The notes: a model not told the origin generated them from the sequence alone. Shown: positions 44,836-54,996, numbered from the stretch's first letter. The stretch: DNA of 64,000 nucleotides from an uncultured Prochlorococcus sp. (GCA_902521995.1 CABYTO010000005.1:23961-87960); one strand, 5' to 3'. Program-made: numbers and translations.

Positions 44836-46356
44836 TTATTTATCCAAACAGGCTAATGCTTTTAGTATCCCCTTTGCTTTATTTATTGTCTCTTGATATT
44901 CATTTTCAGGAAAAGAATCAGCAACTATTCCGGCTCCTGCTTGCACTGAAACATCATATTTACCATCTCTTGAGGGTTTAACTATCATAGTTCTTATCGT
45001 AATTGCTGTATTTAATGCTCCATTGATATCAATAGATCCGTAAACACCAGCATAAGGTCCTCTAGCATCTTTTTCAAAGTGCTTAATCAATTGCATAGCT
45101 CTTATTTTTGGCGCACCAGTTACTGTCCCAGCTGGGAAAGATGCTTTTAGCAAATCCCATACATCAGCATTATTTTTTAAGATTCCCTCAACTTCACTAA
45201 CTATATGCATAACATGTGAATATTTCTCAATTACCATTAAATCCTTGACCTTCACAGTACCAATTTCACAAACTCTTCCAAGATCATTTCTCCCAAGATC
45301 AATTAGCATTACATGCTCAGCTATCTCTTTTGGATCTTTTAATAAATCCTTTTCTAATTCCAAGTCTTGTTGATTATCAATACCTCTAGGTCTTGTGCCA
45401 GCAATTGGTCTTAAGCTTGCAACAATCTGACTATTTTTATTTTTTTCGGCTTTAACCATTACTTCAGGACTTGAACCTATCAGATACCATGAGCCAAAAT
45501 CAAAAAATGACATGTATGGAGATGGATTAACCATCCTCAAACTTCTATATAAATTAAAGGGATCATTATTGACTTGAGTTTGGAATCTCTGACTTATAAC
45601 TATTTGGAAAATATCTCCCTTTTTTATGTATTCTTTTGCAGAGAGCACGGCATCCTCAAAATCTTTTTTCTTCCAATTACTTTCTAGATCTAAATTCAGA
45701 TTCTCATTTTCATTCCAATCTAAGAACTCATTTTCTTTTAAAGGAACTTTCATTAAATTTCTAGTTTTCTGAATTTTAGAAATTGCGTTTAGATACAACT
45801 CTTCAGTCGAGGACTCTTTTGAAGAAGTAGTATCTACATAAACTACTGCAGTAATACATCTTTTTATTTGATCAAAAACAACTAATTGATCAAAAAACAT
45901 CCATGATCCATAAGGAATATTGTTTTCTGATATTGAATTTATTGGAACGCTTGGTTCTATTCGATTTATTAATTCATAACCCCAAGAGCCATATAACTGA
46001 CCAATTGATGGCAAGTCATCAAGAATGGTTGACTTATATTCCTTTGTCCAACTTCTCAAGATGTCAAAAGGATCACCTTTATGTGTTTCAGTTTTACCAT
46101 TATTATAAGTTTTAACTATTTCTTCTCCATAACAAACTGCCTCCCACAGAGGTCCAGTAGCAACAATACTCCACCTACCCAAACTTTCGCCTCCTTCAAC
46201 AGATTCAAGAAAAACACCATGGGAATCTTTTGAGGATAATTTTAACCAAGTCGACAATGGAGTCTCTAAATCTGCTGGCCAAGTTTGAATGATAGGTATA
46301 AAATTTTTACCTTCTTTGTAAGCCTTTAAAAAACTATCTTTCTGTGAGCTGATCAT
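44836..46356 (-). CDS. trpE: Anthranilate synthase component I-family protein
   Basis: GDIFQIVISQRFQTQV; LRPIAGTRPRGIDNQQDLELEKDLLKDPKEIAEHVMLIDLGRNDLGRV; FPAGTVTGAPKIRAM. Confidence 0.93.
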   Translation of the reverse strand: MISSQKDSFLKAYKEGKNFIPIIQTWPADLETPLSTWLKLSSKDSHGVFLESVEGGESLGRWSIVATGPLWEAVCYGEEIVKTYNNGKTETHKGDPFDILRSWTKEYKSTILDDLPSIGQLYGSWGYELINRIEPSVPINSISENNIPYGSWMFFDQLVVFDQIKRCITAVVYVDTTSSKESSTEELYLNAISKIQKTRNLMKVPLKENEFLDWNENENLNLDLESNWKKKDFEDAVLSAKEYIKKGDIFQIVISQRFQTQVNNDPFNLYRSLRMVNPSPYMSFFDFGSWYLIGSSPEVMVKAEKNKNSQIVASLRPIAGTRPRGIDNQQDLELEKDLLKDPKEIAEHVMLIDLGRNDLGRVCEIGTVKVKDLMVIEKYSHVMHIVSEVEGILKNNADVWDLLKASFPAGTVTGAPKIRAMQLIKHFEKDARGPYAGVYGSIDINGALNTAITIRTMIVKPSRDGKYDVSVQAGAGIVADSFPENEYQETINKAKGILKALACLDK

Positions 46357-46415
46357 ATTAATAATGTCAACCCAAATTATAATTATTTTCTTCTTTTATA
46401 TCAACTTTAAGAAAG

Positions 46416-46838
46416 TTAATCAAAAGTATTCTTAGTTGTAAATTTCAAACCAGCAGGATTAGGATTCTCACCTATTCTTCTTGGATTATGGCCTACTTTC
46501 TCTCTGCCTTCATTTACTTTTTCAGAGAAAACACCATCTTTTGGGTGTAAAAATTCAATATCGCCACCTGGGAAAATTCGGTAGATTTTAAAATCTTCAA
46601 TTCTCGGTTTGAAGGTTCTTAATTGTGTCCCTAATGCAAGACATTGTTCTTTTCTTGCAAAGTACATTAAATTATCACCTTCATGCATAATAGCCGCTCC
46701 CCCAGTGGGCAATTCAAATGCTTGTTCTTTTGAACTTTTCCATACAATTGCATATTTTTCTTCGGTTTCTGCTGAGTTTAATAAACCCCCGGTACTTCCT
46801 ATATGCTTTGGAAATTGACCAACTAAAGTTTCAGTCAT
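46416..46838 (-). CDS. psaD: Photosystem I subunit II (PsaD)
   Basis: [62 protein letters not shown]. Confidence 0.97.
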   Translation of the reverse strand: MTETLVGQFPKHIGSTGGLLNSAETEEKYAIVWKSSKEQAFELPTGGAAIMHEGDNLMYFARKEQCLALGTQLRTFKPRIEDFKIYRIFPGGDIEFLHPKDGVFSEKVNEGREKVGHNPRRIGENPNPAGLKFTTKNTFD

Positions 46839-46949
46839 CCTTGATCTTGAGTTATTTCTTATAAGAAATTAGCATTCATATTTTACAAAATTATGAATTT
46901 ACAAGAAATTTTCTACATTATTTAATATATGGAAAAATTATTTCTCATT

Positions 46950-48317
46950 TTATTTTTGATCTGAAATCGGAAAAAATACTGTTAAACCTGCATCACGCCT
47001 TTGTGTGACATGCCCTCCTAAGCTAGCCAACAACTTTTGAGTAGCATTTTGACTAAGTTGTAAACTACCTGTTTGAGGGTTCCAATTTAAAACAGGGCCA
47101 ATATCAGAACCGTTATCTTTTTTTAGGATTTCTTTTTGATTACTTTCTAATTTTTTTACTTTTAATTGAAGTTTAAGTTGTTGACCAGCTGGTCTTAATT
47201 CTAAAATTAATGTACTACCTTCTTTTAATCCTCTAGTATTTTTATTAATTAATCCACTTAACATTAATTCCAATTTTTCAGAATCACTCAAAATTTGCGG
47301 AAGTTGATTAGGAATATCAATCTTTAAAGAAATTCCACGACGATTTAATTGTTTATTCCATGAAGGAGCAAGCTTTTTAAAAATTTCAGCTAAATTAATC
47401 TTTGCCAAGTTATTTAATGAAGGAACTTCATTACTAACTAATTCTGCTGCATTAAAGATTAAACCAAACCTATCAATTTGCTCATTACATTCATTATCTA
47501 TTTGAATCAAACGATTTTTCATTGATTCGTCCATCTTATATTTTTTTAAAGTAGAACTTATAAGGGTTCTTATTGTTGCCAAAGGCGTTCTTACTTCATG
47601 AGATATTGCACGTAATAATTTTGCTTCAGTTATTTGCACATTTTTTTCATCTTTTTGGACGAAATTCTGTATATTATGATTTGGATTATTATTTGCTAAT
47701 TTTGCCGATAATATTGGCCAAAATAATTTTTCAAATTGATTATTAATATTAAGGTTACCTAAATTATTAATTGCATTACGAAATTTTACTCCTTCTTCAT
47801 AATTTTCTTGGTCTAATTTTGCATGCATTAATTCAATTGAAAGTTTAAGGCTTTCTTCATCACACTTCATTAATAGAATTTTCTTATCTTTTTCTCCTAC
47901 GATTGATAATATACATTGAAAATTTGGAGTGATTATCATCAAAAAAGGTTCATAACCATCATCTTGACTAAGATTTAAGACTTTATAATTATTAACTAAG
48001 TCGTAATCTTTTTTTTTCTTATCTGAATTATTGACTGGTAAAAAACCTGCATTATCATTCTGAAAATATGGAAAACCCTCAGGAGACCAAAGCCATCCAT
48101 AAAGTTGATTTAAAAATTTCTTTTCATTAAAAGCAGGCAAAGGTGAGGCAACCCAAATTCCCCCCTGTTTATAATTTTGAGATAAGAAATCTTTTTGAAT
48201 AACTTCTAAAGAAGCCCACCACATTCTTCTGGATGAATCATCATCTACATGTATAGTTTGAACTCCTTTAATCAAAAGATCTTGAATATGTTTTATTGTT
48301 ATTTGTGATTTCATCAA
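46950..48317 (-). CDS. Sensor histidine kinase-like protein with divergent ATPase domain
   Basis: HisKA H-box AKLLRAISHEVRTPLATIRTLISSTLKK is intact; downstream N- and G-box motifs are not canonical. Confidence 0.75.
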   Translation of the reverse strand: MMKSQITIKHIQDLLIKGVQTIHVDDDSSRRMWWASLEVIQKDFLSQNYKQGGIWVASPLPAFNEKKFLNQLYGWLWSPEGFPYFQNDNAGFLPVNNSDKKKKDYDLVNNYKVLNLSQDDGYEPFLMIITPNFQCILSIVGEKDKKILLMKCDEESLKLSIELMHAKLDQENYEEGVKFRNAINNLGNLNINNQFEKLFWPILSAKLANNNPNHNIQNFVQKDEKNVQITEAKLLRAISHEVRTPLATIRTLISSTLKKYKMDESMKNRLIQIDNECNEQIDRFGLIFNAAELVSNEVPSLNNLAKINLAEIFKKLAPSWNKQLNRRGISLKIDIPNQLPQILSDSEKLELMLSGLINKNTRGLKEGSTLILELRPAGQQLKLQLKVKKLESNQKEILKKDNGSDIGPVLNWNPQTGSLQLSQNATQKLLASLGGHVTQRRDAGLTVFFPISDQK

Positions 48318-49585
48318 TTTCTTAGTGATCTAGAGCGTTTCAATATAGATAAAACAAATCCAATAGATATAAAATTAGTCACCAATGACGTTCTACCATA
48401 GCTCATAAAAGGAAGGGGAATTCCAGTCACTGGTCCTAATCCAATAGTCATAAATAAGTTAATAAGTATTTGAAATAAAAAAGTTGAGGCTATTCCAATA
48501 ACAATTAGAGATTCAAAATTAGTCCTAGCAATTGTTGCAGTATTAATAAGTTTTTTAATCAAAAAAAAGAACAAAAATAAAACTATCATGCACCCCACAA
48601 AACCCAATTCTTCGCCTAGAGCACTGAATATAAAGTCAGTATGTTGTTCCGGTATAAAATGCAAATTAGTAAGCTTACCTTGTAGCAAACCAGTCCCAAA
48701 TAATCCTCCAGAACCAATTGCGATTTGACTTTGTATCAAATGATATCCGCCACCTAATGGATCTCTATTTGGATCTAAAAATAAAACTAATCTATCTTTT
48801 TGGTAATCTTTTAACCCATATTGCCACAAAATTGGTGTCAATTTTGCCACTAATAAATGTGACGAAATAGCGAGAGTAGAAAAAATAATTTTCTTTTTCG
48901 AAGATCTATAAGCAAGATATCCTATTACTGGAATCCAGAAAACAAGAAGAGTTGGTAAGGTTAGATATATTGCAGCAGTGATAATACAAAACGCTAATAT
49001 CAAAATCCACTCTATGGGCATTTGCGACCAATAGAGCATCACACCTGTCAAAACAAGTAAAACTAAGGAGGTACCCAAGTCCGGTTGAAAGAAAATTAAT
49101 AACCAAGGAATAACTACTACTAATAAGGGCAATACTAAATCTCTTATTGTTAGGATTATTTTTTTGTCGAGTACTAAAGCAAGAGTTAATACACTACTAA
49201 GTTTAGCCACCTCTGAAGGCTGAAAAGAAAAGATGCCCAAGTTTAGCCATCTTTGAGCTCCAGAAACTGAAATGCCAAAAAAATAAATAAGAAATAAGGA
49301 TATTAGAGTACAAAAATAAAATGGAACCACATACTTTCTAATTCTCTCTAACGGTATATAAGAAATAAAAAATGCAAAGAAATAACCTAAAAAACCAGTT
49401 AAAATATGAGCTAGATAGTTCGATACTAAAAAATCACTCTGAATACTTTTTATCAAAAGACCCGAAATAATAACTAAAAACAGAGGAATAATAAGTAGCG
49501 GAGAAAATAAAAAACCTCTATTAAAGTTGTCTTTTTTTTGTAAAAATCCTCTGTTATTTAATAAAGAAATTCTCTTAAACATCAA
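48314..49585 (-). CDS. rodA: Rod-shape-determining protein RodA (FtsW/RodA/SpoVE family)
   Basis: Polytopic; FFGISVSGAQRWLNLGIFSFQPSEVAKLSSVLTLA; PVTGIPLPFMSYGRTSLVTNF. Confidence 0.92.
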   Translation of the reverse strand: MMFKRISLLNNRGFLQKKDNFNRGFLFSPLLIIPLFLVIISGLLIKSIQSDFLVSNYLAHILTGFLGYFFAFFISYIPLERIRKYVVPFYFCTLISLFLIYFFGISVSGAQRWLNLGIFSFQPSEVAKLSSVLTLALVLDKKIILTIRDLVLPLLVVVIPWLLIFFQPDLGTSLVLLVLTGVMLYWSQMPIEWILILAFCIITAAIYLTLPTLLVFWIPVIGYLAYRSSKKKIIFSTLAISSHLLVAKLTPILWQYGLKDYQKDRLVLFLDPNRDPLGGGYHLIQSQIAIGSGGLFGTGLLQGKLTNLHFIPEQHTDFIFSALGEELGFVGCMIVLFLFFFLIKKLINTATIARTNFESLIVIGIASTFLFQILINLFMTIGLGPVTGIPLPFMSYGRTSLVTNFISIGFVLSILKRSRSLRN

Positions 49586-50655
49586 TAAGTATTAACAAAT
49601 CTGTTCTTAATTAATTGAGCTAAATTACCAAATACTACAGAGCTTTCTTTATTGGGCTGGCTTATTGAGATTGGTACACCTTTATTACTATCATCAACGA
49701 GAGGGATTTCAATAGGAATTTGCGCTAATAATGGTAAGTCATTTTCGTTAGCTAATGTTTGTCCACCACCTTTACCAAAGATTTCATATTTTTTACCTGG
49801 CATATCTGGCGGAATAAATACTGACATATTTTCTACAATTCCCAGTAAAGGTATTCCAAGTTGTTTAAACATTGCCAATCCCCTCCTTGCATCTTGCAAA
49901 GATACTTGTTGAGGAGTAGTGACAACTATAGCTCCAGAAATAGGCACAGATTGAGAAAGGGATATTTGAGCGTCTCCTGTTCCAGGAGGCAAATCAATAA
50001 CCAAAAAATCAAGATTATTCCATTCAACTTGGTACAGAAATTGTCTGATAATACTATTAAGCATCGGTCCTCTCCATATAACTGGCTGACCTTCTTCGAT
50101 GAGGAAACCCATTGATACCAGTGAAATTCCATATTTATTTATTGGTATTAACCTTTGATCACTGCCACTTCCTTCTGTAACCTTTGGATTCTGTTCGGCA
50201 ACTCCCATCATTGAGGGAGTATTAGGTCCATATATATCCGCATCCAGCAAACCAGTTTTCAAGCCTAATTTGGCTAGAGAACAAGCGAGATTAACGGCAA
50301 TGGTACTTTTTCCAACTCCACCTTTACCACTGCTAACAGCTATGATATGACGAATACCATCAATCTTCTGCAACTCAGGAGCATTACTTTGATTTTGAGA
50401 TTCTGTTTTGGAAGGATTATTATCTACTTCTATTTGAACATCATCAATATCTTCAAAATCCAGTAGTACGCCTCTAACCTCTTGTACAATTCTATCTCTC
50501 TGGGAATTTGCAAACGATGGTAATGATAATGTTACGATTACTCTCGGTATAGTTACTCTTACATTTTTAATCCAAGCTAATTCAATTACATTTTTCTTTG
50601 ATCCAGCATCTAGAACTTTTTGTAAAGCAAAATTCGCATCTTCTATTGTGGTCAT
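49582..50655 (-). CDS. mrp: Mrp/ApbC-type P-loop iron-sulfur carrier ATPase
   Basis: IIAVSSGKGGVGKSTIAVNLACSLAKLGLKTGLLDADIYGPNTPSMMG. Confidence 0.95.
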   Translation of the reverse strand: MTTIEDANFALQKVLDAGSKKNVIELAWIKNVRVTIPRVIVTLSLPSFANSQRDRIVQEVRGVLLDFEDIDDVQIEVDNNPSKTESQNQSNAPELQKIDGIRHIIAVSSGKGGVGKSTIAVNLACSLAKLGLKTGLLDADIYGPNTPSMMGVAEQNPKVTEGSGSDQRLIPINKYGISLVSMGFLIEEGQPVIWRGPMLNSIIRQFLYQVEWNNLDFLVIDLPPGTGDAQISLSQSVPISGAIVVTTPQQVSLQDARRGLAMFKQLGIPLLGIVENMSVFIPPDMPGKKYEIFGKGGGQTLANENDLPLLAQIPIEIPLVDDSNKGVPISISQPNKESSVVFGNLAQLIKNRFVNTY

Positions 50656-50814
50656 TAAATTTTTAAATATTTTGACAAGGTAGTCGACTGTTTAAAAGAT
50701 TAAGAACTATGTCGAACTATCAAATAATAGGCAATAAGGACCCCCTAAGAGAAATTATAAAGAGAAACTTATAATTAACCAAAAAATTTTTTTTCTTCAA
50801 GATTTACTAAATAC

Positions 50815-51843
50815 ATGTTGAAAGAACCTCCTAAAAACTCGAGAGAAAAAACTAAAAATCTCTTATTAACTCTACAAGACAAAATTTGTTCAGGACTTGA
50901 AAATTTAGATGGCAAAGGGAAATTTACAGAGGAATCCTGGCTAAGAGACGAAGGTGGCGGTGGAAGATCAAGAGTATTGAAAAATGGTTCTATTTTTGAG
51001 CAAGCAGGTGTTAACTTCTCGGAAGTACAGGGAAAAGAATTACCTCAATCTATAATCTCTCAAAGGCCCGAAGCAAAAGGTCATGAATGGTTTGCCACGG
51101 GGACTTCTATGGTTTTGCATCCTAAGAATCCCTACATTCCTACAGTGCATCTGAATTATCGATATTTCGAAGCTGGTCCTGTTTGGTGGTTTGGGGGAGG
51201 TGCAGATTTAACCCCTTTTTATCCTTATCTTTCTGATGTAAGGAATTTTCATAATGAACATAAAAAAGCTTGTGAGAAAGTTGATCAAGATTTACACAAA
51301 GTTTTCAAACCATGGTGTGATGAATATTTCTTCTTGAAGCATAGAAATGAATCTAGAGGCATAGGAGGTATTTTTTATGATTATCAAGATGGTTCAGGCA
51401 ATATTTACAGAGGAAATAATCAAAATGGAGAGGCATCAAAAGCTTCACAAGATATTGGCAGATCTAATTTAAATTGGGATGATTTATTTTCTTTAGCGGA
51501 AAACTGTGGGCAGGCATTCCTCCCTTCATATTTGCCTATTATTGAAAAAAGAGCTTCTCAAGCATATTCATCGAAGGAAAGAGAATTCCAGCTATATCGA
51601 AGAGGTAGATATGTCGAATTCAATTTAGTTTGGGATAGAGGGACAATTTTTGGACTACAAACAAATGGCAGAACTGAATCTATATTAATGTCCTTACCCC
51701 CTTTAGCTAGATGGGAATATGGATATAAAGCTAGAAAGAATTCTCGAGAGGAATTTCTCACATCAATATTTACAAAACCCCAAGATTGGTTAAAAGATAA
51801 AGAGTTAGAGAAATTCTGTATAGAAAATAATATTTTTGATTAA
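50815..51843 (+). CDS. hemF: Oxygen-dependent coproporphyrinogen III oxidase
   Basis: [74 protein letters not shown] start. Confidence 0.97.
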   Translation: MLKEPPKNSREKTKNLLLTLQDKICSGLENLDGKGKFTEESWLRDEGGGGRSRVLKNGSIFEQAGVNFSEVQGKELPQSIISQRPEAKGHEWFATGTSMVLHPKNPYIPTVHLNYRYFEAGPVWWFGGGADLTPFYPYLSDVRNFHNEHKKACEKVDQDLHKVFKPWCDEYFFLKHRNESRGIGGIFYDYQDGSGNIYRGNNQNGEASKASQDIGRSNLNWDDLFSLAENCGQAFLPSYLPIIEKRASQAYSSKEREFQLYRRGRYVEFNLVWDRGTIFGLQTNGRTESILMSLPPLARWEYGYKARKNSREEFLTSIFTKPQDWLKDKELEKFCIENNIFD

Positions 51844-51871
51844 AAATTATCGAATAAACTTTTAAAGTATC

Positions 51872-52432
51872 TTAAACAGGTGTTTTAAATAAAGAGCCGT
51901 CACTTTTCAATTGAAGTTTTTCTCCGAGTTCATTTTCTAAAGAGATTAATTCATCCCTATGGGCTCTAAGTCTCATAAAAGTTGAATCATTTTCATTTTC
52001 GTTGATCAACCTTAATTCAAATTTCTCCTCTCTAGCTGATTTTTTAAAATAAACAATTCCAGATAAAGGTCCACCAATCAATCCCAAAAGAATAGGCCAC
52101 CAACCAAATTCAGGATATATTTGAATAATTACTAATCCCAAAGCACATGAACCAAAACCGCCAAGAAAACCTAAAAAAATTGCTAAAAGTTTACTAGAAA
52201 CAACTTGACCCTTGAATATTAAAATTCTTTGTTCAAAATCTCCTCCTGTTTGCTTCCATCCCCTCAAATTAAGCCATTCACATAAACCATTTAAAACTTT
52301 AATTGGCTGCTGAGAAGATGAAATCTCAACTATGGTTGTTCTATCTTTACTAGAAGCCCTAAGAAAAAAAAATAATCCTATGGCCAAGAGAATGGTCAGC
52401 AATAATGTTGAATTTAAGGAATATGACATCAA
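51872..52432 (-). CDS. CCB2/CCB4-like cofactor assembly of complex C (cytochrome b6f) protein
   Basis: Membrane protein with SSQQPIKVLNGLCEWLNLRGWKQTG and EFGWWPILLGLIGGPLSGIVYFKKSAREEKFELRL; family recognised tentatively. Confidence 0.6.
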   Translation of the reverse strand: MMSYSLNSTLLLTILLAIGLFFFLRASSKDRTTIVEISSSQQPIKVLNGLCEWLNLRGWKQTGGDFEQRILIFKGQVVSSKLLAIFLGFLGGFGSCALGLVIIQIYPEFGWWPILLGLIGGPLSGIVYFKKSAREEKFELRLINENENDSTFMRLRAHRDELISLENELGEKLQLKSDGSLFKTPV

Positions 52433-52591
52433 ATAATTTTTTTAGTAACTCGAGAATAAAAATTTAAGTTACATCATATTATAATTTTTTAGAATTATTC
52501 TGTAAAATATTCCTATTAGACAAAAATTCTTAATTAAATAAAATCTTAAGTAATATTCTAAACCTTAAATTTCTTTAAATACTTATTAACA

Positions 52592-53227
52592 ATGACTATT
52601 GAAAATAAAAATATTGAACTTCTTTATAGCGATTTAACAGTAGATTTATACAATTTTTATAAAAAATCATCCTTCCTTGCTATTGATACTGAAGCGATGG
52701 GTTTAATTCATGGAAGAGATAGACTCTGTTTAGTACAAATATGCAATGAATATAAAAGAACATCGTGTATAAAAATCGAACTTAATACATCTTCTTCACC
52801 TCATTTAAAAAAACTTCTTGAAGATGAAAAAATTACTAAAATATTCCACTACGCGAGATTTGATGTAGCAGCTCTAAAATGCAATCTTGAAATTAATACA
52901 AAAAATATTTTTTGTACAAAAATTGCTAGTAAGTTGGCAAGAACTTATACAAATAAACATGGTTTAAAGGATTTAATTAATGAATTGTTAGGCATAGAAC
53001 TAGACAAAAGCTCGCAAAGTAGTGATTGGGGTAGCAACGAAGATTTAACAAAAGATCAATTAGATTATGCAGCAAATGATGTTAGATATTTAATTGAAGC
53101 TATGCATAAATTAAAAGTTATCTTAGAAAGAGAGAATAGATATGAATTAGCTCAAAAATGTTTCGAAACAGTTTCTGTATATGCTGATTTAGACATACTA
53201 AAATTCTCAAATATATTTGAACATTAA
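52592..53227 (+). CDS. Ribonuclease D-family 3'-5' exonuclease (no C-terminal HRDC)
   Basis: FLAIDTEAMGLIHGRDRLCLVQIC; KIFHYARFDVAAL; DQLDYAANDVRYLIEA DnaQ-like exonuclease motifs. Confidence 0.85.
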   Translation: MTIENKNIELLYSDLTVDLYNFYKKSSFLAIDTEAMGLIHGRDRLCLVQICNEYKRTSCIKIELNTSSSPHLKKLLEDEKITKIFHYARFDVAALKCNLEINTKNIFCTKIASKLARTYTNKHGLKDLINELLGIELDKSSQSSDWGSNEDLTKDQLDYAANDVRYLIEAMHKLKVILERENRYELAQKCFETVSVYADLDILKFSNIFEH

Positions 53228-53230
53228 GAA

Positions 53231-53497
53231 TCACTCTTCAGTTAAAAAATTATCTTCACCATCAAGAGTTTCCATAAGCTTATCAAGTATTCTTGAAGAA
53301 CTTAATTTATTTCCATCATTTTTTTCACAAATTTTTAAAACATTTTGCGCAACTTGTATTTTTTCTTGAATAGTTTTCGAGCCTTCTTTTGCAATTTGAA
53401 TTTCTACTTTCTTTTTGGCAGAAGATAAGCTTATACTCATACGTTTTGCAATCTCTGCACAAATTTTTAGATATTGCCGATCATTTATTGGATACAT
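53231..53497 (-). CDS. Conserved-looking small hypothetical protein
   Basis: 88-aa uninterrupted ORF abutting rnd 3-prime end; MYPINDRQYLKICAEIAKRMSISLSSAKKKVEIQIAKEG. Confidence 0.6.
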   Translation of the reverse strand: MYPINDRQYLKICAEIAKRMSISLSSAKKKVEIQIAKEGSKTIQEKIQVAQNVLKICEKNDGNKLSSSRILDKLMETLDGEDNFLTEE

Positions 53498-53532
53498 AAA
53501 AGAATTAATAATTAATAAGCTAGTGCCATTTA

Positions 53533-54759
53533 CTAAGATAACAAATGAAGGTTTATGGCATCTACGATTTTCTTACTTGCTCCAGGTTCCCCCATTCTTT
53601 TTTTTCCAATTTTTGCTTGTTCTAACCTATCAACTTTTCTTTTCAAAAGTAAACTTAAACGTTTTAAAAGAATTTTTTTGTTCTTGCATACTAGAACACT
53701 ACCTCCCAATAATCTTGATTGCCTTTTTGCAAATGATTTTGTAAATTGTGGGCCAGGTCCCGGTAGAGAAAGAGATGGAATTCCAAGGCCAGCAATTTGC
53801 TCTGTAGCAGTTCCTGCATTAGACAAGCCAACTTCTGCCATATTAGCCCATGAATTGAATTTACCTTTTCCAATCAATACATATTGATCTTTCTTTTTCC
53901 ATACTGAATCTTCATCAATTAGAAATTTAACTTTATTCTGTTTTTTAAAACCATATTTATTTAAATAATTTTGAATTTGAATCACATTCGCATTAATGCT
54001 CAAAGGCAAAAGTATTAACAAATCCTTTGATGAATCAAAATCTTGCAAACAATTTAGAAAATTATCAAGATTTTTAAGAGCTTCAGGGTATCTACTTCCA
54101 ATTAATAAAATAATCCTTTTAAAAGAAATAATATTTGATATCTTATCGTTTGTTACATTAACAAAATCCATCATTGGATTACCCAAGTATTTTGCATCAA
54201 TATTTTTTTTATACAAATTATTAGCTGTAATCTTATCTCTCATAATTAAATTTTTACATCTTGGAGATTTCATTAAAAACATTTCCCATGGATCCCATTC
54301 AGAACCTTTCAACTTATGATAAAAATCGCTTAAATCCCAACCTGGCCCACTACTCCAAGTATGATCACTTTTGGGAGTTCCAATGAAACTAAAGTCGCAT
54401 TCTGAACTCCAAGCGTAGAGTAACGGCAAGAAATCCCCTACTGCGATAATTTGGCAGTTATGTTTTGACTTCTGTTTTACAAGTAGAAAATTTCTTAAAT
54501 TATCGATTAAAAATCCTGCAAACAAATCAAGCACAAATCCCTTCAGACTTTGATTACTAAAACCTCCACTAGGCAGCTCTTTTAAATATCCTATTTTACG
54601 AAAATTGTTTGATTCTATGGAATTAAATAGATCTCCATTTCCTACTAACGGTAAAACTTCAATCTTTTTATTTTTAATTTTTAGTAATCTTTTTATTATC
54701 TCCAATGCGATTACATCTTCTCCATGACCATTGCATATAAATAATAGAGAATGAGACAC
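53533..54759 (-). CDS. Lipid-A-disaccharide synthase-related glycosyltransferase-like protein (TIGR03492-like)
   Basis: VSHSLLFICNGHGEDVIALEIIKRLL; GTATEQIAGLGIPSLSLPGPGPQFTKSFAKRQSRLLGGSV. The track start at 54948 reads through antisense tRNA-Cys; GTG at 54759 is a better start. Confidence 0.75.
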   Translation of the reverse strand: MSHSLLFICNGHGEDVIALEIIKRLLKIKNKKIEVLPLVGNGDLFNSIESNNFRKIGYLKELPSGGFSNQSLKGFVLDLFAGFLIDNLRNFLLVKQKSKHNCQIIAVGDFLPLLYAWSSECDFSFIGTPKSDHTWSSGPGWDLSDFYHKLKGSEWDPWEMFLMKSPRCKNLIMRDKITANNLYKKNIDAKYLGNPMMDFVNVTNDKISNIISFKRIILLIGSRYPEALKNLDNFLNCLQDFDSSKDLLILLPLSINANVIQIQNYLNKYGFKKQNKVKFLIDEDSVWKKKDQYVLIGKGKFNSWANMAEVGLSNAGTATEQIAGLGIPSLSLPGPGPQFTKSFAKRQSRLLGGSVLVCKNKKILLKRLSLLLKRKVDRLEQAKIGKKRMGEPGASKKIVDAINLHLLS

Positions 54760-54801
54760 CTTACTGTTAAGATCATAAAAAGACTCAATCGAATCTTTTT
54801 C

Positions 54802-54872
54802 GGCGGCATGGCCAAGTGGTAAGGCAGAGGATTGCAAATCCTTTATCCCCAGTTCGAATCTGGGTGCCGCCT
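54802..54872 (+). tRNA. tRNA-Cys(GCA)
   Basis: GGCGGCATGGCCAAGTGGTAAGGCAGAGGATTGCAAATCCTTTATCCCCAGTTCGAATCTGGGTGCCGCCT; 7-bp acceptor stem. Confidence 0.95.
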
Positions 54873-54962
54873 TATTTAATTTTTTTACGCATCTAATTAT
54901 GAAGTTTTCTAAGAACTTCAATTTCAAATAAAGGTTATAAACTTTCAATTACTTATTGATAT

Positions 54963-54996
54963 GAAAAGAAATAATCTTTTCTTTCTTTTTTTTTTT
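54963..54996 (+). terminator. Possible factor-independent terminator downstream of tRNA-Cys
   Basis: GAAAAGA-aataa-TCTTTTC stem-loop followed by tttcTTTTTTTTTTT; weak AT-rich stem. Confidence 0.35.

Noticed and set aside
50753-50776. AATTATAA-N8-TTATAATT inverted repeat upstream of hemF
   Set aside because: Arms are entirely A/T in a very AT-rich intergenic region; too likely by chance without conservation data.
53415-53887. Two + strand hydrophobic ORFs (109 and 110 aa) antisense to the TIGR03492-like gene
   Set aside because: Hydrophobicity arises from the complement of Lys/Glu/Asn-rich codons; the minus-strand gene has clear conserved motifs.
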